Below are positions 9,053 through 16,726 of a stretch of 36,684 nucleotides of DNA, piece by piece. The stretch spans positions 1 through 36,684 of the forward strand of contig JAPPGI010000067.1 in assembly GCA_028874985.1 (NCBI GenBank), written 5' to 3'. A model generated the notes under the pieces. It ran no database searches and was not told the DNA's origin. It saw only the letters and a program-made list of their open reading frames with translations. Source of the stretch: Gemmatimonadota bacterium (GTDB lineage: Bacteria > Gemmatimonadota > Gemmatimonadetes > Longimicrobiales > Gaopeijiaceae). How positions within the stretch are numbered: position 1 is the stretch's first letter; each line of letters begins with the position of its first letter. The translations under genes were made by a program, and so were the position numbers.

Positions 9053-10360
9053 TCAGGCGTCCGCTTGGTGGCCCGGTTCGCACGTGTGCGGTCCGTCGCG
9101 GCGCGTCGTCGCGCCGCCCACCCCTCCCCCGCGCAGTGCGGCGAGGACCCCCTCGGCGCGCACCGTCAGCCCGGTCAACCCGAAGTCCGGCCCCTCCTCG
9201 TCCCCCGGTCCGGCCACCGCCTCGCGAAGGAGCGCCCGGACCGCGTCGCGGGGCGCCTTCGTCGCCCTCCCGGTCGCCGCCGTGCTCCGCCACTCGACGA
9301 AGAGGTCATCGATGGACGGCTCCTCGCCGTCCTCCGTCCCGGCGATCGCCTTGACCGGCCGGTTGGCCACCTCGTTGACCAGGTTGAAGATCACGCACTC
9401 CGGCGACCACTCGGCCACCCGATCCGCCAGGTCGGGGACCGGGTCGTCGGACCTGACCACCGCCTTGAGAAAACAGCCGTCCAGCGCCCCGTTCGCCGCG
9501 CGCGCCTCCAGCTCCTGGAACGTCCCGGCGAAGCTCTCCAACGGCCGCCCCGGGGGCAGCTCCCGTTCACCTACCCTGACATCGTCGCCGATCGTGACCA
9601 CGACCGCGTGCTTGCTCTGGCGGCTCTCGCCGTAGTCGAGCGGGACGAGCGACCCCGCATACCGGCCGCGCGCGCTTCCCGGAAGCTGCTGCGGGTCGTG
9701 GATGTGTCCGAAGGCGCAGTAGAGGGCCCGGTGCAGCCCCTTCGTGTGCGTGGCGTGGTCCTCGCCGACGGTGAACCGGCGCTCGGAGTTGCCGGGCCGC
9801 GCCCCGTCGACGTGCAGGTGCGCCGTGTAGAGGACGATCCCGTGAGGGCCCGCGGCCTCCCGTGCGCGGCCGATCACGCGGTCGTTGAGGGCGCGGATGC
9901 CGTCGGCGTAGTCGCCCTCGAAGCGCAGGGCGTCGGCTGTGGCGTAGTCGGTGATCGCGCCGGGCGGAATGAAGGGGACGCACGCAAGCGCGACGGGGAC
10001 CTCCGCCAGGTCGTCGAACTCCAGGACGCGCGGCCTGGTGACGAACCGGAGGCGCCGGGGCGAGGCCATGCGCGCCATGTCGTCGAGGACATCGAAGAGG
10101 GCGCCCGAGTCGTGGTTGCCGCTGATCACGACGGTCGGCGCGATCCGCGCAAGCTGCTGCAGGGCGGTGACGCCGAGCCGGAGGGCGGGGTAGGGGGGGC
10201 GGTAGGCGTCGAAGAGGTCGCCCGCGTGGACGATCAGGTCGGGGCGTTCGGCGGCGGCGATCGCCAGGAGCGCGCGGAGGGCCGTGCGGTGGTCCTCGGT
10301 GCGGTCGTGGCGTCCGAGCTTCGCGCCGAGGTGCCAGTCGGCGGTGTGGAGGAGTTTCAA
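9053..10360 (-). CDS. sbcD: Exonuclease subunit SbcD (Mre11-like)
   Basis: A 435-residue metallophosphoesterase, the nuclease partner of SbcC. Metal-binding motifs are in order: D8-x-H10, GDLFD around 47-51 (D48), GNHD 81-84, then a later AHLH and GHIHDPQ. The C-terminal part after about residue 290 is the SbcD capping and SbcC-contact region. TTG 10360 is the start: GGAG lies 8 bases upstream (10369-10372) and the protein begins directly with the conserved KLLHTADWHLG strand. It forms an operon with sbcC (4-base gap). A promoter is readable upstream (see 10401-10429). Confidence 0.94.
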   Translation of the reverse strand: MKLLHTADWHLGAKLGRHDRTEDHRTALRALLAIAAAERPDLIVHAGDLFDAYRPPYPALRLGVTALQQLARIAPTVVISGNHDSGALFDVLDDMARMASPRRLRFVTRPRVLEFDDLAEVPVALACVPFIPPGAITDYATADALRFEGDYADGIRALNDRVIGRAREAAGPHGIVLYTAHLHVDGARPGNSERRFTVGEDHATHTKGLHRALYCAFGHIHDPQQLPGSARGRYAGSLVPLDYGESRQSKHAVVVTIGDDVRVGERELPPGRPLESFAGTFQELEARAANGALDGCFLKAVVRSDDPVPDLADRVAEWSPECVIFNLVNEVANRPVKAIAGTEDGEEPSIDDLFVEWRSTAATGRATKAPRDAVRALLREAVAGPGDEEGPDFGLTGLTVRAEGVLAALRGGGVGGATTRRDGPHTCEPGHQADA

Positions 10361-10400
10361 GGGGGTTGCTCCGCGACCGATCTGCGTTGCTTCCGTTCAA

Positions 10401-10429
10401 AATGTAAAGGTGACATTACATTATGTCAG
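10401..10429 (-). promoter_or_regulatory. Promoter of sbcDC with overlapping dyads
   Basis: Read on the minus strand, CTGACA (10429-10424; 5 of 6 to the -35 consensus) and TACATT (10406-10401; 4 of 6 to the -10 consensus) are 17 bases apart, ending about 40 bases before the sbcD start. Two inverted repeats overlap the promoter: AATGTAA/TTACATT (10401-10407, 10416-10422) and TGACAT/ATGTCA (10411-10416, 10423-10428). This is one of the few AT-rich islands in the window. The dyads are candidate repressor sites; they do not match a LexA-type CTG-N10-CAG box. Confidence 0.5.
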
Positions 10430-10470
10430 GTAAAATATATATTTCTTGCTCTTTCTTTCGTTGCGCTCTG

Positions 10471-11363
10471 TTATCCCGGCCCCACGCAGCTCCCCGGCCC
10501 TTGGGGCGGCCATGTCCGAAGGGGGCGGGGTCCGTGGGGAGATTTGGAGGAGAATGGCCCAAGATTCGGGGCGTTCGGGCTTACCGCAAGCTGAAGGAAG
10601 GGCTGACGGTCGGAGGAGCTCCGCAGTTTGGTCCGGACCGGATCTTCTATGGTCGGTCCGAACCGATCCCTCCAGAGTCGTCTTCGGGAAGCTCCAGCTG
10701 CTCCGCCGGTGAAGTGCCCCAGAAGCTGTCGTACCAACGCATGGTCGCGCCTCTCATACAACAGCCAAGTTGCGTGCGCGATGAAGTCGGCGGCCTGGAG
10801 CAATCGTGATTCCTTCATCGGGGCGAAATACGGAATGTCGACAAGATTGTTGATCGAGCCCCACCGGGTCCCACGGCTCCGGAACTCCCTCACCCAGAGC
10901 TTGGCGCGGGCATCGAACCGGCCTTCCGAGAAGATCAGCAGCCCGCGCTGCGGATCGCTGCGCTCATGGAAGCGCCTCGCCAGAAGGTATCGAAACGCTT
11001 GCAGACCTGTTCGGTGGCAGCCTCCACGGCGTGCTCCCCGTAGAGCTCCGAGTCCTTCTCGATTGCCGCCGCGTAGAGCTTCAATCCGCGGTTGTCGGTG
11101 GCGGTGATTGCGGCGATCACGTCGTCCAGAATCGCCTGTCGCTTTTCTTCGCCCACGCGACGCCAGAATTTGCGTCCCGCCCTGATCGCCGATGCGTGAA
11201 ATGGGATTGGCTGCCGGTTGGGGAAGTGTTTTTCCTGAACCCGTTCGAGCCGCTCATTCAGGTAGTGGATCTGGCGCTCGAAGAGTGCCAGGCCGGCCAG
11301 GACGAAATAGCGGTCATCCGGATCGTTTTCGTTTCCCGACTCGTCCAGGTAGAGCAGGTACAT
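10471..11363 (-). pseudogene. DUF3800-domain protein broken by a frameshift
   Basis: Two minus-strand frames together make one DUF3800 protein. The first (from ATG 11363) starts MYLLYLDESGNENDPDD, the acidic DES signature of the family, and continues to KRFDTF. The second contains ARRFHERSDPQRGLLIFSEG and then ESRLLQAADFIAHATWLLYE, the conserved C-terminal QAADF motif. Joining them needs one extra base at about 10983, so a single-base deletion is likely. DUF3800 proteins are RNase H-fold-like and often sit in defence or mobile islands; function unproven. The C-terminal tail after about 10640 looks random, so the real end may have been earlier. A sequencing error is possible, but neighbouring genes are also broken. 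Confidence 0.7.
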
Positions 11364-11819
11364 GGCAGGACTCCAGATTCCGAACTGCAGATTCCAGTTG
11401 ACGAGTTGCGGCACTCGCCGGTAAGTTACGTGTGACGCGACCGGCGCGGTTGCCTTAGCGACCGGAATGAACGGTTGCCTTTTGGGGCGGCGGTTCTCTC
11501 ATACGGTGAGAGGCCGCCGCCCCTCTTGCTTTACAACATGGTGAATCCGAACCGGGTGGTGAAGCCCGGATCCGGTCTCCGATGGAGGTCATCCTCCGGG
11601 CGCATCGATGGCGGTTTCCGGGAGGCCATCGGAGCAAGCCGAAGGAGCAGCTGACGCTCGGAGCCCGGTTGGCGGTACGTCGCGAGAGGTCGCGGCATCG
11701 CGTTAGGTTTCCGGCATGGTCGCTTCCTCGGGTACTCGGTCCACCCCCAAGGTCAGCCGCATGCCTCCAGTCGGACACATGCGGGGGCGCACGGGCTCCG
11801 CGCTGACTCCAAGCCCGCC
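11364..11819. other. Intergenic stretch without a supported gene
   Basis: I see no protein-like frame here on either strand. It holds a tandem pair of GCGACCGG...GGTTGCCTT units (11437-11456 and 11458-11481), differing only in spacer length, followed directly by the strong hairpin at 11484-11523. The rest, to the start of the helicase remnant at 11820, is GC-rich with no recognisable signal. Confidence 0.5.
11484..11523 (+). terminator. Strong two-part hairpin, terminator-like
   Basis: GGGGCGGCGG (11484-11493) pairs perfectly with CCGCCGCCCC (11514-11523), and inside it CTCTCA pairs with TGAGAG around a 5-base loop. On the plus strand it is followed by CTCTTGCTTT, a weak pyrimidine tail; on the minus strand A-rich sequence follows, so termination of plus-strand transcripts is the better reading. 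No intact plus-strand gene lies just before it, so it may be left over from a lost gene. Confidence 0.5.
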
Positions 11820-12474
11820 ATGAGCACCACCGGATTCCAGCACGCCCTCGATCACATCCGTTCCATCTCGGAGACCGAAGCCCGGAAGGGCCGCCTGTTC
11901 GAGCGGCTCATGCAGGCGTACTTCCGCGAGGATCCGCTGTACCAGGAGCGGTTCTCCCAAGTATGGCTCTGGCAGGAGTGGGTTCCGCACTTCAACGAAG
12001 AGGGGGCTCGCCGAGCTGCCCGGCAACCGGACTCCGGGCCGCCCCTACGGTTCGACCTGAACGACACCGGCATCGACCTCGTGGCCCGGGAGCGCGATGG
12101 AGGCTGGTGCGCGATCCAGTGCAAGTGCTACGCGCCGCGATCCCTTCACTTCCCGCATCTTCGTAGACACCGGAGACAGCTGGGGCCCGAACGCCCTCAA
12201 GACTCTCCGCGGATTGAAGCCCGCCTGCATCGTTCTCCGGTTCGGCGACTTGGCCAGCCGCCCGTTCGACTGGCCGGACTTGGTGTCGAGGGATCCGGAG
12301 GATCTCCGTTATGTCGGCGAGCCGTTAGAGCTGCGGCCTCGCCAGCGCGAGGCACTGGAAGATGTGCTGGTGGGGTTCCGGGACCACGACCGGGGCAAGC
12401 TCGTCATGGCCTGCGGCACCGGGAAGACCTTCACGGCGCTCGTTCACGGCGCTCCGCATCGTATTCCTTCATGA
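11820..12474 (+). pseudogene. Remnant of restriction-type helicase (Mrr-like nuclease plus DEAD/DEAH)
   Basis: The first frame (11820 on) starts MSTTGFQHALDHI and contains an Mrr-like nuclease motif with DTGIDLVAR and the IQCKCY core (D, Q-x-K). After CYAP the frame changes: the rest of the protein reads in another frame from about 12133 (RDPFTSRIFVDTGDSW, then FELRPRQREAL-like LELRPRQREALED, then helicase motif I KLVMACGTGKTFTAL). The linker expected between the parts is missing, so there was an internal deletion. At motif I a 12-base block is duplicated with period 13 (12430-12454), shifting frame, and the remaining helicase domain is absent. Similar proteins are type ISP/III-like restriction enzymes; this copy cannot be functional. 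Confidence 0.7.
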
Positions 12475-12616
12475 CCATCGGGCCGGTGAGTCCGCTTTCG
12501 TTCTCCGGTAGCCCGCTGTTTCTGAACGCTTTCAACACCGTGGCAGCGTTCCTCGAGTCGAACGGTCTGGACAGGGTTCTTGGCGGGACCCAACGCGGAG
12601 CTTGACGAGGCCACCC

Positions 12617-13918
12617 ATGACCACCCCCTACTCCGACTCGGCCCTCGAGGCCCTCATGGCCGACCTCGAATCCGAGCTCGTCGAGCGCAAGGAGTCGCTC
12701 AGAAGGGCCCCACCGGGCAAGGACGGCCCCGTCGAGCGCATTCGCCAGGCGGTGTGCGCTTTCGCCAACGATCTTCCGAGCCACAACCGGCCCGGCGTGG
12801 TGTTCGTCGGAGTGCGCGACGACGGCACGCCATCGGGCTTCCCCATCACCGACCGCCTCCTCCAGCGCTTGGCCGACATCAAGACCGACGGGCACACCCT
12901 TCCGCCTCCGACCATGTCGGTGGAGAAGCGGGTGCTCGCCGGGCACGACGTGGCCGTCGTCACCGTCCACCCTTCCGACGCGCCGCCCGTGCGGGCCCGA
13001 GGCCGAATCTGGATCCGGGTGGGACCGCGTCGCGCCATCGCCACCGCGCAGGACGAGCGCATCCTCAACGAGCGCCGCCGCTACCGCGACACGCCGTTCG
13101 ACCTTCGCCCTCTCTACCGCGCCACCCTCTCCGATCTCCACATCCGCCGCTTCGAGGAGGACTACCTGCCGGGCGCCCTTGACCCGGAGGCACTCGCCGC
13201 GAACGACCGCACCACGGAGGAGCGCCTGGCCGCCGCACGAATGATCCTCTCCGTCGAAGACCCCGTTCCCACCGTCGTAGGAATGCTCGCGCTCGGCCGC
13301 ACTCCCCAGGACTTTCTTCCGGGCGCGTACATCCAGTTCCTGAGGATCGAGGGCACCGGGCTGGCCGACCCGATCCGCGATGAGGCACGCTGCACCGGCG
13401 ACGTCAAGAAGCAGCTCGAGAGGCTCATCCTCAAGCTCGACGCGCACAACCGCACCTCGGTGGATATCACGTCGGGTCCCCGGGAGATCCGACGCCACCT
13501 CCATGCCCCGGACGCGCTCCGGCAGATCGCCTACAACGCGGTCATGCACCGTACCTACGAGGGGACAAACGCGCCGGTCCGCGTCACCTGGTTCGACGAT
13601 CGAGTGGAGATCATCAGCCCGGGCGGGGCGTACGGCGCGGTCACGGCGGAGGAGTTCGGGCGGTCGGGGCTGGCCGACTACCGCAACCCCAGCTTGGCCG
13701 AGGCGATGCGCGTTCTGGGGATCGTCCAGCGGTTCGGCGTCGGAATCGGCATCGCTCGCGACGCGCTGCACCGAAACGCGCAGCCGGAGCCCGTCTTCGA
13801 TGTGCAGCCCAACTGGATGCGATGCGTCATCCGGGCCAGAACGAATGTGGAGGACGGCGTCCAATCAGCGAGGGACAGCGCCCCGAGTGGAAGGCCGCCT
13901 GGCGCGACGACCACCTGA
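12617..13918 (+). CDS. AlbA_2 (Schlafen-type) ATP-binding protein, C-terminus frameshifted
   Basis: A 433-residue protein with an N-terminal AlbA_2/Schlafen AAA-4-like domain (about 17-150; ESELVERKESL, GVVFVGVRDDG, IWIRVGPRRAIA) and a C-terminal GHKL-type HATPase_c_4-like region (ALRQIAYNAVMHRTY, DRVEIISPGG, GVGIGIARDAL). Such proteins are annotated as transcriptional regulators or RecG-like and often occur in accessory islands. ATG 12617 follows GAGG by about 6 bases. The frame runs out in low-quality sequence after RARTNV; the true C-terminal winged helix continues in another frame (next entry). The core may still fold, but the DNA-binding end is lost unless the shift is a sequencing error. 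Confidence 0.75.
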   Translation: MTTPYSDSALEALMADLESELVERKESLRRAPPGKDGPVERIRQAVCAFANDLPSHNRPGVVFVGVRDDGTPSGFPITDRLLQRLADIKTDGHTLPPPTMSVEKRVLAGHDVAVVTVHPSDAPPVRARGRIWIRVGPRRAIATAQDERILNERRRYRDTPFDLRPLYRATLSDLHIRRFEEDYLPGALDPEALAANDRTTEERLAAARMILSVEDPVPTVVGMLALGRTPQDFLPGAYIQFLRIEGTGLADPIRDEARCTGDVKKQLERLILKLDAHNRTSVDITSGPREIRRHLHAPDALRQIAYNAVMHRTYEGTNAPVRVTWFDDRVEIISPGGAYGAVTAEEFGRSGLADYRNPSLAEAMRVLGIVQRFGVGIGIARDALHRNAQPEPVFDVQPNWMRCVIRARTNVEDGVQSARDSAPSGRPPGATTT

Positions 13919-14082
13919 CGTTGCTTCGGGCGAACCCCGCGCTCACCCACGCGGCCTTGGCGGAAGAGCTGAACACATCTCGCTACAGCGTCCGGCATCA
14001 CCTCGACGGGCTGCGGAAGGCTGGACGGATTCGGCGCCTCGGTTCGAGGAAGGCTGGCGTATGGGAAGTGATGGACGGATAA
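13846..14082 (+). pseudogene. Out-of-frame winged-helix C-terminus of the AlbA_2 protein
   Basis: This frame reads ISEGQRPEWKAAWRDDHL, then ALTHAALAEELNTSRYSVRHH-type helix-turn-helix and GLRKAGRIRRLGSRKAG-type wing, ending at TAA 14080-14082. That is the winged-helix domain expected at the end of AlbA_2/HATPase_c_4 proteins. It is one base out of phase with the upstream gene, consistent with loss of one base around 13845-13865. It has no start of its own that looks convincing (ATG 13822 lies inside the AlbA_2 frame). Confidence 0.6.
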
Positions 14083-14110
14083 ACCACAGATAAACCACAG
14101 ATAAACCGCA
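14078..14110. repeat. Three tandem 11-bp repeats
   Basis: GATAAACCACA occurs at 14078-14088 and 14089-14099, then GATAAACCGCA at 14100-14110, and a fourth decayed GATAACC at 14122. The array overlaps the stop codon of the AlbA_2 winged-helix frame and fills the gap to the convergent Fic gene. CACAGATAAAC-type repeats are common in intergenic DNA of several bacterial groups; role unknown. Confidence 0.7.
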
Positions 14111-14135
14111 CAAAGCCCACAGATAACCGGCCGCC

Positions 14136-15305
14136 TCAGCCCTCGGTCACCTCCGTGCCCTCGTTCAGGATCGCGACGTACCGGTCGTAGACGAACAGTC
14201 GGCCTCGCCGCCTTCCGGTCGTCTCGCGAGCGACCCCCAGGTCGACCAGCACCTTCATTCCGGCCGACGCACCCGAGAAGGAGAGACCCGCGCGCTCCGC
14301 AGCCGCTGTGATGGACAGAATCGGTCTCTCGCGCAGCGCGGCGTACACGCGCAGGGCCGATCCGGCGCGCCGCCCGGACTGCTCGATGATGCTCCGGTCG
14401 TTCGCGAACAGTTCCAGGAGTCGCCTGGTCGTGTGCACGGCTCCGTCGGCCACCACGCGCATGCCCTCCAGGAAGAAGGCGACCCAGGCCTCCCAGTCGC
14501 CCGAGGTCCGCACCTGGTCCAGGAGGTCGTAGTAGGTGGGCCTGTGTTGCTTGAGATACAGACTCAGGTACAGGAGCGGCTCCCGGAGCACTCCGGCGTG
14601 AAGAAGCAGAAGGGTCACCAGCAGTCGCCCGACTCTCCCGTTGCCGTCCAGGAAGGGGTGGATGGTCTCGAACTGGACGTGTGCCAGCGCGATTCGGACC
14701 AAGGTGGGCAGATCGCCGCCTTCGTCGTGGAGAAATAGCTCCAGGTCGCCCATGCAGCTCCGGACGGCCGTGTGCGGCGGGGGCACGAACGTGGCGTTGC
14801 CCGGCCTGGACCCACCGCTCCAGTTCTGCGACCGACGGAATTCCCCGGGGTCCTTCGTGCTCCCGCGTCCCCTCGAGAGCAGCACGCCATGAATCTCTCG
14901 GATGAGGCGGTTCGACAGAGGGAAGTCGTCCCTGAGCCGACGGTGTCCGTGTTCCATCGCCGCCACGTAGTTCGCGGTCTCGACCACATCGTCCAAGGGG
15001 ACTCCGGGAGCTTCCTCGATCTCGTGAAGCAGCAGGTCCGACAGCGACGACTGCGTTCCTTCGATCTGGGAGGAGAGCACCGCCTCCTTTCGGATGTAGA
15101 CGTAGGTCAGGAGAGTGTGGTCGGGAAGCAGGCTGGACATGCCGTCGAGGCGGCCGAGGCTCATCGCAGCGGCTTCCAGCGTCGAGCGAAGAGGTCCGTC
15201 CAGCACCAGCGGAGGGTCCGGCGGGAGCGGTGCGGGCACGAACGCGTTCACTCGTTCGCCGCCGGTCACGGTGAGCTCGTATCTTCCGGTAGGTCCTCGA
15301 AGCAT
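14136..15305 (-). CDS. Fic family protein (probable AMPylase), apparently intact
   Basis: A 389-residue Fic protein. A Fic_N domain at about 25-100 carries the inhibitory-helix motif S78-S-Q-I-E82-G83 ([S/T]xxxE[G/N]), so self-inhibition by an N-terminal helix is expected (class II). The catalytic motif H216-P-F-L-D-G-N222-G-R-V-G-R227 is complete. After about residue 310 a winged helix follows (ISITAAAERAGLSFSGAS). The family transfers AMP to target hydroxyls and can act as a regulator or toxin. ATG 15305 gives the canonical N-terminus. It is the only plainly intact gene in the 10.5-17.7 kb region. A dyad 44 bp upstream (15349-15383) is a candidate site for autoregulation. Confidence 0.9.
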   Translation of the reverse strand: MLRGPTGRYELTVTGGERVNAFVPAPLPPDPPLVLDGPLRSTLEAAAMSLGRLDGMSSLLPDHTLLTYVYIRKEAVLSSQIEGTQSSLSDLLLHEIEEAPGVPLDDVVETANYVAAMEHGHRRLRDDFPLSNRLIREIHGVLLSRGRGSTKDPGEFRRSQNWSGGSRPGNATFVPPPHTAVRSCMGDLELFLHDEGGDLPTLVRIALAHVQFETIHPFLDGNGRVGRLLVTLLLLHAGVLREPLLYLSLYLKQHRPTYYDLLDQVRTSGDWEAWVAFFLEGMRVVADGAVHTTRRLLELFANDRSIIEQSGRRAGSALRVYAALRERPILSITAAAERAGLSFSGASAGMKVLVDLGVARETTGRRRGRLFVYDRYVAILNEGTEVTEG

Positions 15306-15348
15306 CGGGGGGGGGCGCTCTTATTCCGAGTAGGCGAATGAAGGGTTA

Positions 15349-15383
15349 CGCTATTCTACATTTCCATCCATTACAGAATAACG
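15349..15383 (-). promoter_or_regulatory. Imperfect dyad upstream of the Fic gene
   Basis: CGCTATTCTACA (15349-15360) and TACAGAATAACG (15372-15383) are inverted copies matching at 10 of 12 positions, separated by 11 bases. On the minus strand the left arm includes TAGAAT, which could serve as a -10 box for the Fic gene. The position, 44 bases before its start, suits an operator bound by a dimer, perhaps the winged helix of the Fic protein itself (inference). Confidence 0.45.
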
Positions 15384-15521
15384 AGGGTGGCAACGCTGCT
15401 CAAGAGGGCCCCGCGACCACGCTGCCCGGGTGGTTACACCCCGCCGCTCACCCGCTATTCGTCGTTTCGCGATAACGCGAATCATTGTTCCGTTTTGGAA
15501 GCGTACTCGTAATAGTGGTGG

Positions 15522-15556
15522 GAGTCCCACCGGGTGCGATGCGTCATCCGGGCCAG
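15522..15556 (+). repeat. Short remnant resembling the 3' part of the AlbA_2 gene
   Basis: TGCGATGCGTCATCCGGGCC is shared exactly between this site and the AlbA_2 gene (13817-13841 region), and flanking bases match partly. In the AlbA_2 frame it would read SHRVRCVIRA versus NWMRCVIRA. Upstream in-frame stops show it is not coding. It is probably a scrap of a lost paralogue. Confidence 0.4.
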
Positions 15557-15573
15557 TCGGCGGTGATTTCCCC

Positions 15574-16658
15574 TCACACCCCTCCGATCCGCTCGCGGAG
15601 CGTGCCGGTCTCCCACAACGGGACCACCGTGATCCGCTCGCTCACCCGGTATGTCCGCGGGGCGGGGCACACCACGAACAGGTGATCCACCCCCAGCGCA
15701 TCCGCCGAGGCGCGAGTCTTGCGCGACACGGACGGCGACTCGCTGAACTTGATCTCGAACCCCGTCCAGCGACCCTCGACGGTGGCCAGCAAGTCCAGCT
15801 CGCCGCCCCCGTGCGTGGCCCAGAACCATGCATCCGCCGGACGCAGGACGTGTAGTAGCTGCTCGATCACGAACCCCTCCCAGGAAGCTCCGACGCACGG
15901 ATGCGAAAGCAGCGCCGTGTGGTGCGGGATACCCAGCAGGGTATGAAGCAGGCCCGTGTCGCGCAGGTAGACCTTGGGTGCCTTGACCTGGCGCTTGGCG
16001 ATGTTGTGGAACCACGGCTGCAGCTGCCGGACCATGAAGGTGCCGGTCAGCAGATCCAGGTACCGGCGCACGGTCTTGTCCGACAGCGACAGCGCGCGTC
16101 CCAGGTTGGAGGCGTTCCACGTCTGGCCGTGCGAATGCGCCAGCATGGTCCAGAAGCGCCGCATCGCCGCGGCGGGAATGGAAATCCCGAGCTGCGGCAC
16201 GTCGCGCTCCAGGAAGGTGCTCACGAACGAGTCCCGCCAGGCCCGGCTGTCGTCGTCGGAGGCCGCCAGATAGGAGCGGGGGAAGCCTCCGCGCACCCAT
16301 AGGTCGCGCCACTTGCGGCGCACCGGTTTCGTCGAGGCCGAAGCCGCTCATTTCGATCTGTTCCACCGGCCCGGCCAGCGTTTGAGACTCCCCGCACCAG
16401 GTCCGGCGACGCGCTGCCCAGGATCAGAAACCGCGTCCGGGAACCCGGCCGGTCCACAAGCACCCGAAGAGCCGGGAAGAGCTTCGGCATCCGCTGCACC
16501 TCGTCCAGCACCACCAGTCCATCCAGGGATCCCAGAACGAGCTCGGGATTGGCGAGTGCGCGGACGTCCGGTTCCGACTCCAGATCGAAGCGCGTGACCT
16601 TCCGTTTGAAAACTCGGAGTTCGCATCCGAGTTTTCGTGTGAACGGAGAAGGTCCCAC
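15574..16658 (-). pseudogene. AAA/DUF4143 ATPase, broken (first of two)
   Basis: Three minus-strand frames line up as one AAA_14/DUF4143 protein. 16658 to about 16395 reads LVVLDEVQRMPKLFPALR (Walker B) and FLILGSASPDLVRG (sensor I). Then SQTLAGPVEQIEMSGFGLDE follows in a second frame to about 16305, then WRDLWVRGGFPRSYLA and the DUF4143 domain (KTVRRYLDLLTGTFMVRQL, KVYLRDTGLLHTLLG, ELDLL, GFEIKFSESP) in a third. So there are two frameshifts, and the Walker A segment is missing at the 5' end. Intact relatives are P-loop ATPases with a nuclease-like C-terminal domain, common in archaea and bacteria, of uncertain function. Confidence 0.75.
16608..16636. promoter_or_regulatory. Perfect 11-bp inverted repeat
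   Basis: GAAAACTCGGA (16608-16618) and TCCGAGTTTTC (16626-16636) pair perfectly around a 7-base loop. On the plus strand the right arm ends in TTTTC, on the minus strand in TTTTC as well, so it could act as a bidirectional terminator or an operator. It sits where the N-terminal coding part of the broken minus-strand ATPase should be, so it probably marks a rearrangement end. Confidence 0.5.
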
Positions 16659-16712
16659 CTAATCTTGACCCGCCAAGACATGCAGCTCACATTTCGGAAT
16701 CGCAGTTTCCAC

Positions 16713-16725
16713 TTTGCGACGCAAA
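16713..16725 (+). promoter_or_regulatory. 13-bp palindrome directly before the second ATPase start
   Basis: TTTGCG-A-CGCAAA is a perfect palindrome ending one base before ATG 16727. Its position would put a bound protein over the ribosome-binding region, so autoregulation is possible. There is no Shine-Dalgarno sequence between it and the ATG. Confidence 0.35.
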
Positions 16726-16726
16726 A

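Noticed and set aside
7184-9354. Long plus-strand frames over sbcC
   Set aside because: Arg/Ser/Pro-rich translation antisense to a complete SbcC with all motifs.
12431-13864. 477-codon minus-strand frame over the AlbA_2 gene
   Set aside because: It is antisense to a recognisable gene. Its first about 50 codons (KAFRNSGLPENESGL) look slightly protein-like, but I recognise no family.
14078-14130. Possible CRISPR-like array
   Set aside because: Units are 11 bp, directly adjacent, without spacers; no cas genes are present.
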